Positions 35,685-44,406 of a stretch of 64,000 nucleotides of DNA are shown here, piece after piece (the stretch's first letter is position 1; each line of letters opens with the position of its first letter). The DNA is from Campylobacter concisus (GTDB taxonomy: Bacteria; Campylobacterota; Campylobacteria; Campylobacterales; Campylobacteraceae). A model generated the notes under the pieces. The model did not search any database. It had not been told where the DNA came from and saw only the letters and a program-made list of their open reading frames with translations. The stretch lies in assembly GCF_002913715.1 (NCBI RefSeq), contig NZ_PPCE01000010.1, positions 1 to 64,000 of the forward strand, given 5' to 3'. The position numbers were made by a program, and so were the translations under genes.

Positions 35685-37268
35685 TTACATCCTATCTTTA
35701 GCCGTAATTCCCATTATATTAAATGCTGTTTTTATCGAGATAGCGACAACTGCAAAAACTTTTAGCAAGCTATCTTCGTTTTTATTTCCAACCACACGGT
35801 TTTCATTATAAAATTTATGAAAGCTAGCAGCCAGCGATTTCAAATAGTCTGGTATCTTTTGAAGCTGCCTTGATATAAAAGCATCCTCTAAAATTTCAGG
35901 TAAGATTAGCGCCTCAAAAAGTAAATTTTTAGCATTTTCATCTAGACATTCAAAGTCAGCATTGATTACATCTTGAACATTTTTCCCAGCCTTGGCGAAG
36001 ACTTGATTTATCCTAGCATGAGCGTAGTTTATATAAAAAATAGGATTTGAGCTATCCTCTTTTTTAAGCTCATCTACATCAAATTCCAAACTGCTCGTAT
36101 TTGCCTTGCTTATAAAAATAAATCTAAGCGCCTCAGCACCGATCTCACTTACTATATCGCTCATTAGCACAGCATTACCAGCGCGCTTGCTCATCTTGTA
36201 CGGCTTGCCATCTTTTAGCAAACTAACCATCTGCATAAGTATCACTTCAAGCTTGTTTTCATCGTATCCAAGGAAATTTATCGCAGCCTTTAGCCTTGCG
36301 ATATATCCGTGATGGTCAGCACCCCAAATGTTTATGTAGTGGTCGAAATTTTTCTCAAATTTAGCGTTATGATAGATGATGTCGCCAGCTAGATATGTTG
36401 GTCTGCCGTCATTTCTAACCACAACCCTATCGTTATCATCGCCAAGCGTGGTTGAAGCGATATAAGTAGCGCCCTCTTTTTCATACATTTGATTTGAACG
36501 TTTTAGCTTGTTTATAGTTGGCTCTAGTCCGTCATAAAGAGCCTTCTCGCTAGCCCAGCTCTCTATAAATATCCCAACGTCAGCCAAGTCTTTTTTAATA
36601 ATCTCAAGTACTATATCCTTGCCAAACTCGGCAAGCTCGAGGTTTCTACTCTCATCATAAAAAATTTCCCTACCAAATTTCTCATTTGCAAGCTTAGCAA
36701 TATCTAAAATATAATCCCCGCGGTAGTATTTCTCTGGATAGACGACACTTTCGTTAAAAAGCTGCTCTTTTGCCGCAAGCGATATCGAAGTGCCAAGTAG
36801 ATCAATTTGATTACCAGCGTCGTTTATGTAGTATTCTGTTGAGATAGCGTAGCCAAGTCTTTTGCCAAGTCTTGCCAAAGTATCGCCATAAACTGCGCCT
36901 CTAACGTGTCCGATGTGAAGTGGTCCAGTTGGATTTGCACTGATGTATTCTATTAAATAGCTATCTTTTTTCACATCTTCTTTTGCAAAATTTTCGCTGT
37001 CTAGCAAAATTTGCTTTGAAATTTCATCTAAAAACTTGCTTTTTAGCTTGAAATTTAAGTAGCCATTTACTGCACTAGCTTCAACTATTTTGCTATCACT
37101 AAATTTATCGGCAAACTCGCTAGCTATCATGGCTGGCGACTTTTTTAGCTCCTTTGCAAGGCCAAAAAGTGGCGTAGCATAGTGGGCTAAATTTTTATCC
37201 TTTGGCTTTTCAAGCACAAATTCACGCTCTAAAACCTTTGAAATTTCAGCTTTTATTTTATTTTTCAA
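35685..37268 (-). CDS. argS: arginyl-tRNA synthetase
   Basis: ArgS charges tRNA-Arg with arginine. The 527-aa product has an N-terminal Add1-type domain, the class I signature SANPTGPLHIGHVRGAVYGD near residues 110-128 (HIGH motif), YINDAGNQIDLLG, IWGADHHGYIARLKAA, and MSKRAGNAV as the KMSK-like loop near 345, then the DALR anticodon-binding domain. Length is normal for Campylobacter. It heads directly into the phase-variable methyltransferase gene, whose ATG starts at the argS stop. argS-tatA-gmk-acidic protein-fliR is the order I recall from C. jejuni, so the glycan genes were probably inserted or rearranged downstream of argS. Confidence 0.95.
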   Translation of the reverse strand: MKNKIKAEISKVLEREFVLEKPKDKNLAHYATPLFGLAKELKKSPAMIASEFADKFSDSKIVEASAVNGYLNFKLKSKFLDEISKQILLDSENFAKEDVKKDSYLIEYISANPTGPLHIGHVRGAVYGDTLARLGKRLGYAISTEYYINDAGNQIDLLGTSISLAAKEQLFNESVVYPEKYYRGDYILDIAKLANEKFGREIFYDESRNLELAEFGKDIVLEIIKKDLADVGIFIESWASEKALYDGLEPTINKLKRSNQMYEKEGATYIASTTLGDDNDRVVVRNDGRPTYLAGDIIYHNAKFEKNFDHYINIWGADHHGYIARLKAAINFLGYDENKLEVILMQMVSLLKDGKPYKMSKRAGNAVLMSDIVSEIGAEALRFIFISKANTSSLEFDVDELKKEDSSNPIFYINYAHARINQVFAKAGKNVQDVINADFECLDENAKNLLFEALILPEILEDAFISRQLQKIPDYLKSLAASFHKFYNENRVVGNKNEDSLLKVFAVVAISIKTAFNIMGITAKDRM

Positions 37269-37277
37269 CTCTAAAAC

Positions 37278-37499
37278 CTATGCGTTTTTAGTTGTTTCTT
37301 CTATTTTTTGACTATTGGCATTCTCTTCTTTATGCTCGACTTTTTCGCTCTTTTCAGGGGTTGTGTCCTCCATCTCAGCCTTAAAAGTCTTTATGCCTTT
37401 GCCTAGTCCTTTTGCAAGTTCTGGGATCTTCTTTGCTCCAAAAAGTAAAACAATAATCGCTAAAACAACTAGCCAGTGACCAATACTAAAAGAACCCAT
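37278..37499 (-). CDS. tatA: Sec-independent protein translocase TatA
   Basis: TatA forms the pore of the twin-arginine translocase, which exports folded proteins. The 73-aa product has one N-terminal membrane helix ([13 protein letters not shown]), the conserved [21 protein letters not shown] hinge and amphipathic helix broken here as [14 protein letters not shown] plus KGIKTF, then an acidic/polar tail. Length is typical. It lies 9 bp before argS and 50 bp after gmk on the same strand. No tatBC genes are in the window. Confidence 0.93.
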   Translation of the reverse strand: MGSFSIGHWLVVLAIIVLLFGAKKIPELAKGLGKGIKTFKAEMEDTTPEKSEKVEHKEENANSQKIEETTKNA

Positions 37500-37549
37500 T
37501 TTTTCTCCTCAATAAATTTTTCAAAATGTTATCATAAATTCCTGAATTT

Positions 37550-38161
37550 CTAGCAATCTATCCACTCATCAATAACGCGTCTTAAGTCTATTTTCGTGCT
37601 TTTTAGCCTCATCGCTCTAAGAATTGATTTTAGGCCTTTATAACTCTTTTCAATGTCATCATTTACCAAAAAATAATCATATTCTAAGATGTGCTCCATC
37701 TCACCAACTGCGTTCATTAGGCGATTTTCTATCGTTTCATCACTATCAGTTCCGCGGTTTTTCAAGCGTTTTTTAAGCTCTTTTTTATTTGCAGTCGTGA
37801 TAAAAACTGAAGTTATGTAGCTTTTAAATTTTTCAAGTGCGATATGAAAGCCTTGCACATCAATATCAAATATAACTATCTTCCCAGCCTCAAGTGCTGC
37901 CAAAACAGGCTTTAGGCTCGTGCCATAATAGTTTTTATGCACCTGCGCCCATTCTAAAAATTCGCCCTTTTCTATGCCGCTTTTAAACTCATCTTCTTTT
38001 ATAAAATAGTAATCCACTCCATCGACTTCGCCTTCTCTTTTTGCCCTTGTCGTGCTTGAAATAGAAAAATAAAGATCCTTCTCTTCCTTTAAAAGACGGC
38101 CCAAAAGCGTACTTTTCCCACTTCCACTAGGCCCAGAAACTACTAAAATTTGTCCTTGCAA
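37550..38161 (-). CDS. gmk: guanylate kinase
   Basis: Gmk phosphorylates GMP to GDP using ATP in purine nucleotide synthesis. The 203-aa product shows the P-loop VVSGPSGSGKSTLLGRLL near residue 7-24, FSISSTTRAKREGEVDGVDYYF for GMP binding (here given in two parts: SISSTTRAKREGE and VDGVDYYF), and VIFDIDVQGFH. Length is standard. It overlaps nothing but directly abuts the acidic-protein gene upstream, with the ATG immediately after that gene's stop, indicating co-transcription with fliR and the acidic protein. Confidence 0.95.
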   Translation of the reverse strand: MQGQILVVSGPSGSGKSTLLGRLLKEEKDLYFSISSTTRAKREGEVDGVDYYFIKEDEFKSGIEKGEFLEWAQVHKNYYGTSLKPVLAALEAGKIVIFDIDVQGFHIALEKFKSYITSVFITTANKKELKKRLKNRGTDSDETIENRLMNAVGEMEHILEYDYFLVNDDIEKSYKGLKSILRAMRLKSTKIDLRRVIDEWIDC

Positions 38162-39604
38162 CTACTTTTCCTCAAAACTTATATTTATCTTTATGTTCAT
38201 ATCTTTTAGCACATCTCTTAGCGAGCTTTCATTTAACGACTCATGGACGTGTTTTGTGATCTTTTTGGTTAGCTCTTCTTTATAGTCAGCATCTATTTTT
38301 GTTTCATCGCATGAGCTAGTTTGTGGAGCAATATTTAATCCAAATGCTGCTTGCATCGTATTTTCATCTATTTCTTCAATAGACGCTACATCAAAATTTA
38401 GGCTATCTAACGTCTCTTCTTTAAAATTTTCTTCCTCAAATACCTCATCTACCATACCTAGACCTTCTTGGGCAAGGACTTCTTCAGAAATTTCTTCATG
38501 ATCTTCTTTAGCTGGCTCTTTTTCAAGGTCTATATCTTCATCCAAAGAAATATCCTCTGCTTCTTTGGTAGATTCTTCATCTATATCTTCCTCTAAATTT
38601 TGACTAGCTTCATCTATCAAATTTGCCTCGCTGCTTTCAGGCTCAAATTTTTCATCACTACCAAAATCAGTCTCTAGCTCATCAAAATTTTCACTATCTT
38701 CGCTAGCTTCTTCGTTTAGCTCTTTATCCAAAGATTCGATCTCGCTGAGCTCTTTTTTACTTTGGCTTATATCATCTACAAAATCTTCATTAAGCTCGGC
38801 AGTTTCTAAATTTTGAGAATTTTGCTCAACCATTTTATCAAGCTCGTTTTTAGCCTCTTCATCCGCCAAGTCGCTCTCGCCCATATCATCTATCTCATCT
38901 ACAAGCGAACTAAGCTCATCAAAGTTATCACTATGCTCTTCTTTTGTCACAGGTGGCTCATTATTTTGTTCTAAGGATTTATCCAGATCTTCTGAATCAG
39001 CCATATATTTGCTAGCTATGTCATTTATCATATCATCATCTATGAGTTCAGTGTCTGTTTCATCAAAACTGATATCTTTATCCTTTAAATCCTCGGTCTC
39101 CAGTTCACTTAGCTGCTCTTTTAAAAACTCATCGTCTAAAGCCTCATTATCAAAATTCTCTGCTTCATCATCTTCTTTTGCTAAATTTTCAAGACCCATA
39201 TCAATTTCTGGAAGCTCAAAATTTTCTAAATTATCAAAGTTTTTATTGCTTTCGTCAAAGTCATTAAAATTTGCAGACTCATCTAGTCCAAGCTCAAGTT
39301 CTTTATCATTGTCAGTATCTTTGTTTTGTTCAAACAAACTAATAAATTCTGTTGGTAAAAAGGGCTTTTCAAGCATAACATCAGCAAAATCAGGCTTTTC
39401 GCCGCCTCTAGGTGCTAGATACATTATCTTTTGATTTAAATTAACATCGCTGCTATCCATATCACTATCGATGATAATATAATCAAATTGATCGCCAACA
39501 CTATTAACATCGTCAAATTCACTATATTCTATGCCTAGTTTATTTAAACTTAACGTTATAAGGCGAGAAACTGCTGGGTTTTTGTTTACAAGTGCAACTT
39601 TCAT
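38162..39604 (-). CDS. highly acidic protein with pseudo-receiver-like N-terminus
   Basis: The 480-aa product has two parts. Residues 1-95 read like a response-regulator receiver fold: VALVNKNPAVSRLITLSLNK at the start, FDYIIIDSDMD where the phospho-Asp strand would be, and MLEKPFLPTEF where the conserved Lys-Pro sits. Residues about 95-420 are dominated by Asp, Glu, Ser and Asn with almost no hydrophobic core. The last 40 residues form a short helix and an INISFEE strand. A highly acidic protein occupies the same place beside fliR in C. jejuni (Cj1178c, from memory). No function is established; a link to flagellar assembly or export is positional inference. Confidence 0.75.
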   Translation of the reverse strand: MKVALVNKNPAVSRLITLSLNKLGIEYSEFDDVNSVGDQFDYIIIDSDMDSSDVNLNQKIMYLAPRGGEKPDFADVMLEKPFLPTEFISLFEQNKDTDNDKELELGLDESANFNDFDESNKNFDNLENFELPEIDMGLENLAKEDDEAENFDNEALDDEFLKEQLSELETEDLKDKDISFDETDTELIDDDMINDIASKYMADSEDLDKSLEQNNEPPVTKEEHSDNFDELSSLVDEIDDMGESDLADEEAKNELDKMVEQNSQNLETAELNEDFVDDISQSKKELSEIESLDKELNEEASEDSENFDELETDFGSDEKFEPESSEANLIDEASQNLEEDIDEESTKEAEDISLDEDIDLEKEPAKEDHEEISEEVLAQEGLGMVDEVFEEENFKEETLDSLNFDVASIEEIDENTMQAAFGLNIAPQTSSCDETKIDADYKEELTKKITKHVHESLNESSLRDVLKDMNIKINISFEEK

Positions 39605-39661
39605 GATCCCTCCTTGAAGAGCTTGAGGCTGTATTCTATGATAAATTTCATTGCTATTTAC

Positions 39662-40423
39662 TTAAAAAAATAGTGCTGGCATATCGTTTAAAATCTGCAC
39701 CATCATATCAGTTATGATTTTTATAATGCCGGCTAAAATAGCTATCAAAACCGAAAAGCTAATACTTACCTTAATAGGATAGCCAACGACTAATAGGTTA
39801 AATTGTGGCATAGTTTTCATAAGCATGCCAAAAATAGTATCTGAAAGTATAGAAAGCGCGATAATAGGAAAAGCCAGAATAAATCCAAACATAAAAAGAC
39901 TACCAAAGAGCTTTAGGGTGTAGCTCATCACACCGCTTCTTGGATAAAAATCTCCAAGCGGTATAGCTGAAAGTGAAGTGGAATAAAACTGCAATATTAA
40001 ATGGTGCCCATCAAGCATCAAAAATGCGAGAAGTGCGATGAAATTTAGAATATTTGCAATTACTGGCGAATTTGTACCAGTTTGCGGATCAAGCACTGAA
40101 GCCATCGAAAAACCCATAATCATTGAGATCTGCTCGCCCGCCATTTGAAGTATGGCAAAAACGATATTTAGCAAAAGCCCAGCACAAAGTCCGAGCATAG
40201 CCTCACTTAAAATTTCCATGATCAAAAAATTTATAGCATGCTCATGGGCATGTGAGAGCGGGAAAAGCACGATACAAAGGGCGAAAACTAGTAAAGTTTT
40301 TACGCTAAGCGGGATTTGATTGTGAGAAAAGAATGGAAAAAATACAATAAGCCCACTAAGACGTGCAAAAAGGAGCATGAAGGTTATGACTTTATCCGCT
40401 CCGAAAAACTCGACTAGCTCCAT
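39662..40423 (-). CDS. fliR: flagellar biosynthesis protein FliR
   Basis: FliR is part of the export gate of the flagellar type III secretion apparatus in the inner membrane. The 253-aa product has about six membrane segments and the family's MGFSMASVLDPQTG stretch near residue 105, preceded by GLCAGLLLNIVFAILQMAGE. Length is typical (about 255). It is 4 bp downstream of gpmI and 57 bp upstream of the acidic-protein gene, all on the minus strand. Confidence 0.93.
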   Translation of the reverse strand: MELVEFFGADKVITFMLLFARLSGLIVFFPFFSHNQIPLSVKTLLVFALCIVLFPLSHAHEHAINFLIMEILSEAMLGLCAGLLLNIVFAILQMAGEQISMIMGFSMASVLDPQTGTNSPVIANILNFIALLAFLMLDGHHLILQFYSTSLSAIPLGDFYPRSGVMSYTLKLFGSLFMFGFILAFPIIALSILSDTIFGMLMKTMPQFNLLVVGYPIKVSISFSVLIAILAGIIKIITDMMVQILNDMPALFF

Positions 40424-40427
40424 TATT

Positions 40428-41891
40428 TTATATTAACGCCTCGTCCATCTCAGCTGGAATTTCAAGCCCCATGATCTTTAAAACACTAGGAGCGATATTA
40501 TTTAGACCGCCGTTTTTTACTTTTTTTACGCCATCAGCCATCACAAAACAAAAGACATCATAAGTCGTGTGGTTTGTCAGTAGCTCACCGCTGCTATCGC
40601 GCATCTCTTCGCAGTTTCCGTGATCGCTCGTGATGATCATCGCATAGTTTTTCTCTTTTACTTTAGCGTAAATTTCTCCAAGAGCCGTATCTACTGCCTC
40701 TACTGCTTTTATAGCGGCCTCATAGTTGCCAGTGTGCCCTACCATATCGCCATTTGCGAAATTTACCACTATGAAGTCTTGCTCGTCATCCATGCCTTTT
40801 ATCACGGCTTTGCAAACCTCTGCAGCGCTCATCTCTGGCTTTTCGTCATAGGTCTTTACCTTTGGGCTAGGGATAAGCACCCTTGTTTCATTGCTAGCTA
40901 ACTCCTCGACGCCACCATTAAAGAAAAATGTTACGTGGGCGTATTTTTCAGTCTCAGCCGTGTGAAGCTGCCTTAGCCCAGCCGCTGCTATGACCTCGCT
41001 TAACGTGTTTTTTATTTTTTCATTTTTAAAGAGCACTTCAAATTTAAAATTTGCGTCGTATTCGGTCATGGTGATTAGATTTTTGATAGCAAAAGGTCGC
41101 TCAAACTCGCTAAATTTCTCCTCACCTAGAGCCTGGCAAATTTCTCTTGCCCTATCATTTCTAAAATTTATAAAGATCACGCCGTCATCTTCGCCCATGC
41201 CACTAAAGCCATTAAAGCTTGCTGGCTTTACAAACTCGTCTGTCACGCCCTCGTCGTAGCTTTTTTGTAGATACTCACTTGGCGTTAAGCTGCTTAAATT
41301 TGCTCCATTTACCAAGCTATCATAGGCCTCTTTTACACGCTCCCAGCGTTTATCTCTATCCATCGCGTAAAATCTCCCACAAAGAGTCGCCACCTTAAAT
41401 TTAGCCTCCAAGCTTTTTATGAAATTTAGACCGCTATTTGGGCTAACGTCGCGTCCATCGGTGATAGCGTGTGCAAAAACCTCGCAGCCATTTTTGCTAG
41501 CAAGCTCGCACATACCATCAAAATGCTCCATATGTGAGTGCACGCCGCCATCGCTATAAAGCCCTATGACGTGGATCTTTTTACACTTTTTAAAAAGAGT
41601 TTTTAGTGCTTCATTTTCTGCTATAGAGCCGTCAGCAAAAGCACGTGAAATTTTGACCAAATTTTGATACAAAACTCGCCCACTTCCTATGCACATGTGC
41701 CCTACTTCGCTGTTTCCCATCTGCCCTTCAGGTAGTCCCACAGCGTTTCCAGAGGTTTTTATGAGCGAGTTTGGAATTTCTTTAAAAAATTTCTCGTAAT
41801 TTGGCTTTTTAGCCGCCTCAAATGCGTTAAATTTACCGCTTTTATTAAATCCAATACCATCAGTTATTATTAAAATAGTTTTTTGACTCAT
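40428..41891 (-). CDS. gpmI: 2,3-bisphosphoglycerate-independent phosphoglycerate mutase
   Basis: GpmI interconverts 3- and 2-phosphoglycerate with two Mn ions and a phosphoserine intermediate. The 487-aa product belongs to the alkaline-phosphatase superfamily: ILIITDGIGFNKSGK at the N-terminus binds metal, the nucleophilic serine is in GQMGNSEVGHMCIGSGR near residue 60, HAITDGRDVSPNSG and RFYAMDRDKRWER follow, and ITSDHGNCEEM with TNHTTYDV near the C-terminus completes the metal site. It is slightly shorter than E. coli GpmI (514). It is divergent from mraY across an 80-bp AT-rich spacer that should hold both promoters. Confidence 0.95.
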   Translation of the reverse strand: MSQKTILIITDGIGFNKSGKFNAFEAAKKPNYEKFFKEIPNSLIKTSGNAVGLPEGQMGNSEVGHMCIGSGRVLYQNLVKISRAFADGSIAENEALKTLFKKCKKIHVIGLYSDGGVHSHMEHFDGMCELASKNGCEVFAHAITDGRDVSPNSGLNFIKSLEAKFKVATLCGRFYAMDRDKRWERVKEAYDSLVNGANLSSLTPSEYLQKSYDEGVTDEFVKPASFNGFSGMGEDDGVIFINFRNDRAREICQALGEEKFSEFERPFAIKNLITMTEYDANFKFEVLFKNEKIKNTLSEVIAAAGLRQLHTAETEKYAHVTFFFNGGVEELASNETRVLIPSPKVKTYDEKPEMSAAEVCKAVIKGMDDEQDFIVVNFANGDMVGHTGNYEAAIKAVEAVDTALGEIYAKVKEKNYAMIITSDHGNCEEMRDSSGELLTNHTTYDVFCFVMADGVKKVKNGGLNNIAPSVLKIMGLEIPAEMDEALI

Positions 41892-41970
41892 TTTGAAAAT
41901 TTATCCTTAATTTTAGATAATTTTTAAGGCCATTATACTAAAATTGCTTTTTTTAAAAATAAAGGCTCTC

Positions 41971-43035
41971 ATGTTTTACTATATCTATGAAATTTTAAAT
42001 TTTAATATCTTTCAATACATCACCGTTCGTGCTAGTATCGCTTTTTTCATCGCTTTTGCACTCACAACTTATTTGATGCCCAAATTTATCGCTTGGGCAA
42101 AGGCAAAAAACGCCGCCCAGCCTATCTACGAACTTGCCCCACAAACTCACCAAAAAAAGGCCAAAACGCCAACCATGGGCGGACTTGTTTTTGTCTTCAC
42201 AGCCGTACTTTCCACGATAATTTGCGCAAGGCTTGATAACACATTTGTCTTAACATCTCTCTTTTGCCTAGTTTGCTTTACACTGCTTGGCTACAAGGAC
42301 GATTACAGTAAAATTTTAGGAGCAAAAAATCACGCCGGCCTAAGCCCAAAAGCAAAGCTCTTTTTTCAGTTTTTAATAGCCTTTGTAATTTCTGTTTTTT
42401 TATATGCAAGTCACGAGCTTAGCACCGAGTTTTATCTACCTTTTTTTAAGCAACCTATTTTAGATTTAAAAATTTTTGCCATTTTCTTTTGGACACTGGT
42501 CATAGTCGCTGCTTCAAATTCAGTAAATTTAACAGACGGGCTTGACGGACTAGCTACTGTGCCATCGATATTTTCACTTTTAACACTTGGCGTTTTTGCC
42601 TACATCTGCGGACACGCGGTCTTTAGCTCATATTTACTCTTGCCAAAGATCATAGGTGTTGGTGAAAGCGTTGTTGTCTCTTCAGCCCTAATTGGCTCAT
42701 TGATGGGCTTTTTATGGTTTAACTGCCATCCAGCTGAAGTCTTTATGGGCGATAGCGGTAGCTTGAGCGTTGGAGCATATATCGGTTTTATGGGCGTTGC
42801 GACCAAAAATGAAATCTTACTCATCATCATCGGCCTCATATTTGTGGTTGAAACCCTAAGCGTCATCTTGCAAGTGGGAAGCTTTAAAATTTTCAAACGC
42901 AGAATTTTTCTTATGGCGCCTATACATCACCATTTTGAGATAAAAGGCTGGGCGGAAAATAAGATCATCGTTCGCTTTTGGATCATCGCACTTTTAGCAA
43001 ATCTAATCGCACTAACTGCGCTAAAGATCAGATAA
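41971..43035 (+). CDS. mraY: phospho-N-acetylmuramoyl-pentapeptide transferase
   Basis: MraY attaches phospho-MurNAc-pentapeptide to undecaprenyl phosphate, making lipid I. The product, 354 aa from the ATG of [11 protein letters not shown], has about ten membrane segments. Its motifs are [11 protein letters not shown], the Asp-Asp of [18 protein letters not shown] and the HHHFE stretch near the C-terminus ([12 protein letters not shown]). The ATG at 41971 follows AAAGGCTCTC; a TTG nine codons upstream is less likely. It is followed by murD after 8 bp, a usual mraY-murD pair. Confidence 0.95.
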   Translation: MFYYIYEILNFNIFQYITVRASIAFFIAFALTTYLMPKFIAWAKAKNAAQPIYELAPQTHQKKAKTPTMGGLVFVFTAVLSTIICARLDNTFVLTSLFCLVCFTLLGYKDDYSKILGAKNHAGLSPKAKLFFQFLIAFVISVFLYASHELSTEFYLPFFKQPILDLKIFAIFFWTLVIVAASNSVNLTDGLDGLATVPSIFSLLTLGVFAYICGHAVFSSYLLLPKIIGVGESVVVSSALIGSLMGFLWFNCHPAEVFMGDSGSLSVGAYIGFMGVATKNEILLIIIGLIFVVETLSVILQVGSFKIFKRRIFLMAPIHHHFEIKGWAENKIIVRFWIIALLANLIALTALKIR

Positions 43036-43043
43036 GGAAAGTC

Positions 43044-44261
43044 ATGAGAAAATCGCTATTTGGCTACGGTGGCACGATAAAGGCGATCGCAAAGAATTTC
43101 ACAAAAGACGGTCTTTGGAATATCTATGATGATAAATTTAGTGAAATCTCAAAAGATGAGTTTGGCAATGCTCTTTTGCCAGTTAGCGAATTTGACCCAG
43201 CAAAAAGCAGCCTAGAGATACCAAGCCCAGGTATCCCGCCTCATCACGAGCTTATTAAAAAAGCTAAGAATTTAGTTAGCGAGTATGACTATTTTTATGA
43301 AATTTATAAAGAAAATCTGCCATTTAACATCTGGATAAGCGGCACAAACGGCAAGACTACGACTACAAAGATGACGCAGCACCTACTAGAGAGCAAGGGC
43401 TCAGTCATGGGCGGAAACGTCGGCATCGCACTAGCAAATTTAGACCCAAACGCTAAAATTTGGATACTTGAGACTAGCTCATTTACCCTTCACTACACAA
43501 ATCACGCCACACCAGGCATTTACGTGCTTTTGCCGATCACTCCAGATCATCTAAGCTGGCATGGAGACATGAGCGAATACGAAAAGGCTAAGCTAAAGCC
43601 GCTTGCTAGTATGAGCGAAAGTAGCGTGGCGATCGTGCCTAAAATTTATGCCAGCACGCCAACAAAGGCAAAAGTGATTGCTTACAAAGACGAGAGCGAT
43701 CTGGCTAAATTTTGCGGTGTAAGCGTAGATGATATAAATTTCAAAACGCCATTTTTACTTGACGCGCTGCTAGCACTTGCGGTAGAGAAAATTTTATTTG
43801 ACCGCTGCGATGTCGCACTTTTAAATACCTTCGTCATCGAGGCAAACAAGCTTGAAGAATTTAGCGATAAAAATGGCAGAATCTGGGTCAATGACACAAA
43901 AGCTACTAACATAGATGCGAGCATACAAGCCGTAAAACGCTACAAAGATCATTTCATACATCTAATACTTGGTGGCGATGATAAGGGTGTTGATATGACG
44001 CCACTTTTTGAAGACTTGAAGAATTTAAGAGTAAAAATTTACGCCATCGGCTCAAATAGTGACAAACTCATGAAATTAGCGACTAAATTTGGCATACCGG
44101 CTTTAAAATGCGATTTTTTACAAAATGCCGTAAATGAGATAAATAAAGAGCTAAAGACCAGCGAGATAGCGCTTCTAAGCCCGGCAGCTGCGAGCCTTGA
44201 TCAGTTTAAGAGCTATGCCGAGCGAGGCGATAAATTTAAAGAGTTTATAAAGGCGCTTTAA
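43044..44261 (+). CDS. murD: UDP-N-acetylmuramoylalanine-D-glutamate ligase
   Basis: MurD adds D-glutamate to UDP-MurNAc-L-Ala in the cytoplasm. Starting at the ATG of MRKSLFGYGGTIK gives 405 residues. This ATG follows AAGGAAAGTC and lies just after the mraY stop, while the longer frame to 42978 overlaps mraY and has no homologous sequence. The Mur ligase ATP motif ISGTNGKTTTTKM lies near residue 100, with METSSFTLH-like ILETSSFTLH, NDTKATNIDA and LGGDDKGVD further on. It is shorter than E. coli MurD (438), as in other Campylobacter. The toxin-like locus starts 145 bp downstream. Confidence 0.94.
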   Translation: MRKSLFGYGGTIKAIAKNFTKDGLWNIYDDKFSEISKDEFGNALLPVSEFDPAKSSLEIPSPGIPPHHELIKKAKNLVSEYDYFYEIYKENLPFNIWISGTNGKTTTTKMTQHLLESKGSVMGGNVGIALANLDPNAKIWILETSSFTLHYTNHATPGIYVLLPITPDHLSWHGDMSEYEKAKLKPLASMSESSVAIVPKIYASTPTKAKVIAYKDESDLAKFCGVSVDDINFKTPFLLDALLALAVEKILFDRCDVALLNTFVIEANKLEEFSDKNGRIWVNDTKATNIDASIQAVKRYKDHFIHLILGGDDKGVDMTPLFEDLKNLRVKIYAIGSNSDKLMKLATKFGIPALKCDFLQNAVNEINKELKTSEIALLSPAAASLDQFKSYAERGDKFKEFIKAL

Positions 44262-44351
44262 AATTTACAAGCCATTTTAAGTAGTCTAACCAAAAACAAA
44301 AATATGCAAATTCATGTTTTTGACATAAATTTTTACTATAAAGTTTTATTG

Positions 44352-44380
44352 TTGAATACTTTTTAAGTTTGTGCTAATAT
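44352..44380 (+). promoter_or_regulatory. predicted sigma-70 promoter of the GH19 effector gene
   Basis: TTGAAT (44352-44357) and TAATAT (44375-44380) are separated by 17 bp, with TGC just upstream of the -10. Transcription would start near 44387, 20 bases before the ATG at 44407. The alternative GTG at 44371 would lie inside this promoter, which supports the ATG as the true start. Confidence 0.6.
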
Positions 44381-44406
44381 TTAGCAAAAATTTCCAAGGA
44401 AGTTTA

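Noticed and set aside
42978-43043. Upstream start for MurD inside mraY
   Set aside because: The extra 22 residues are out-of-frame mraY sequence without homology, and the ATG at 43044 has a good AAGGAAAG ribosome-binding site.
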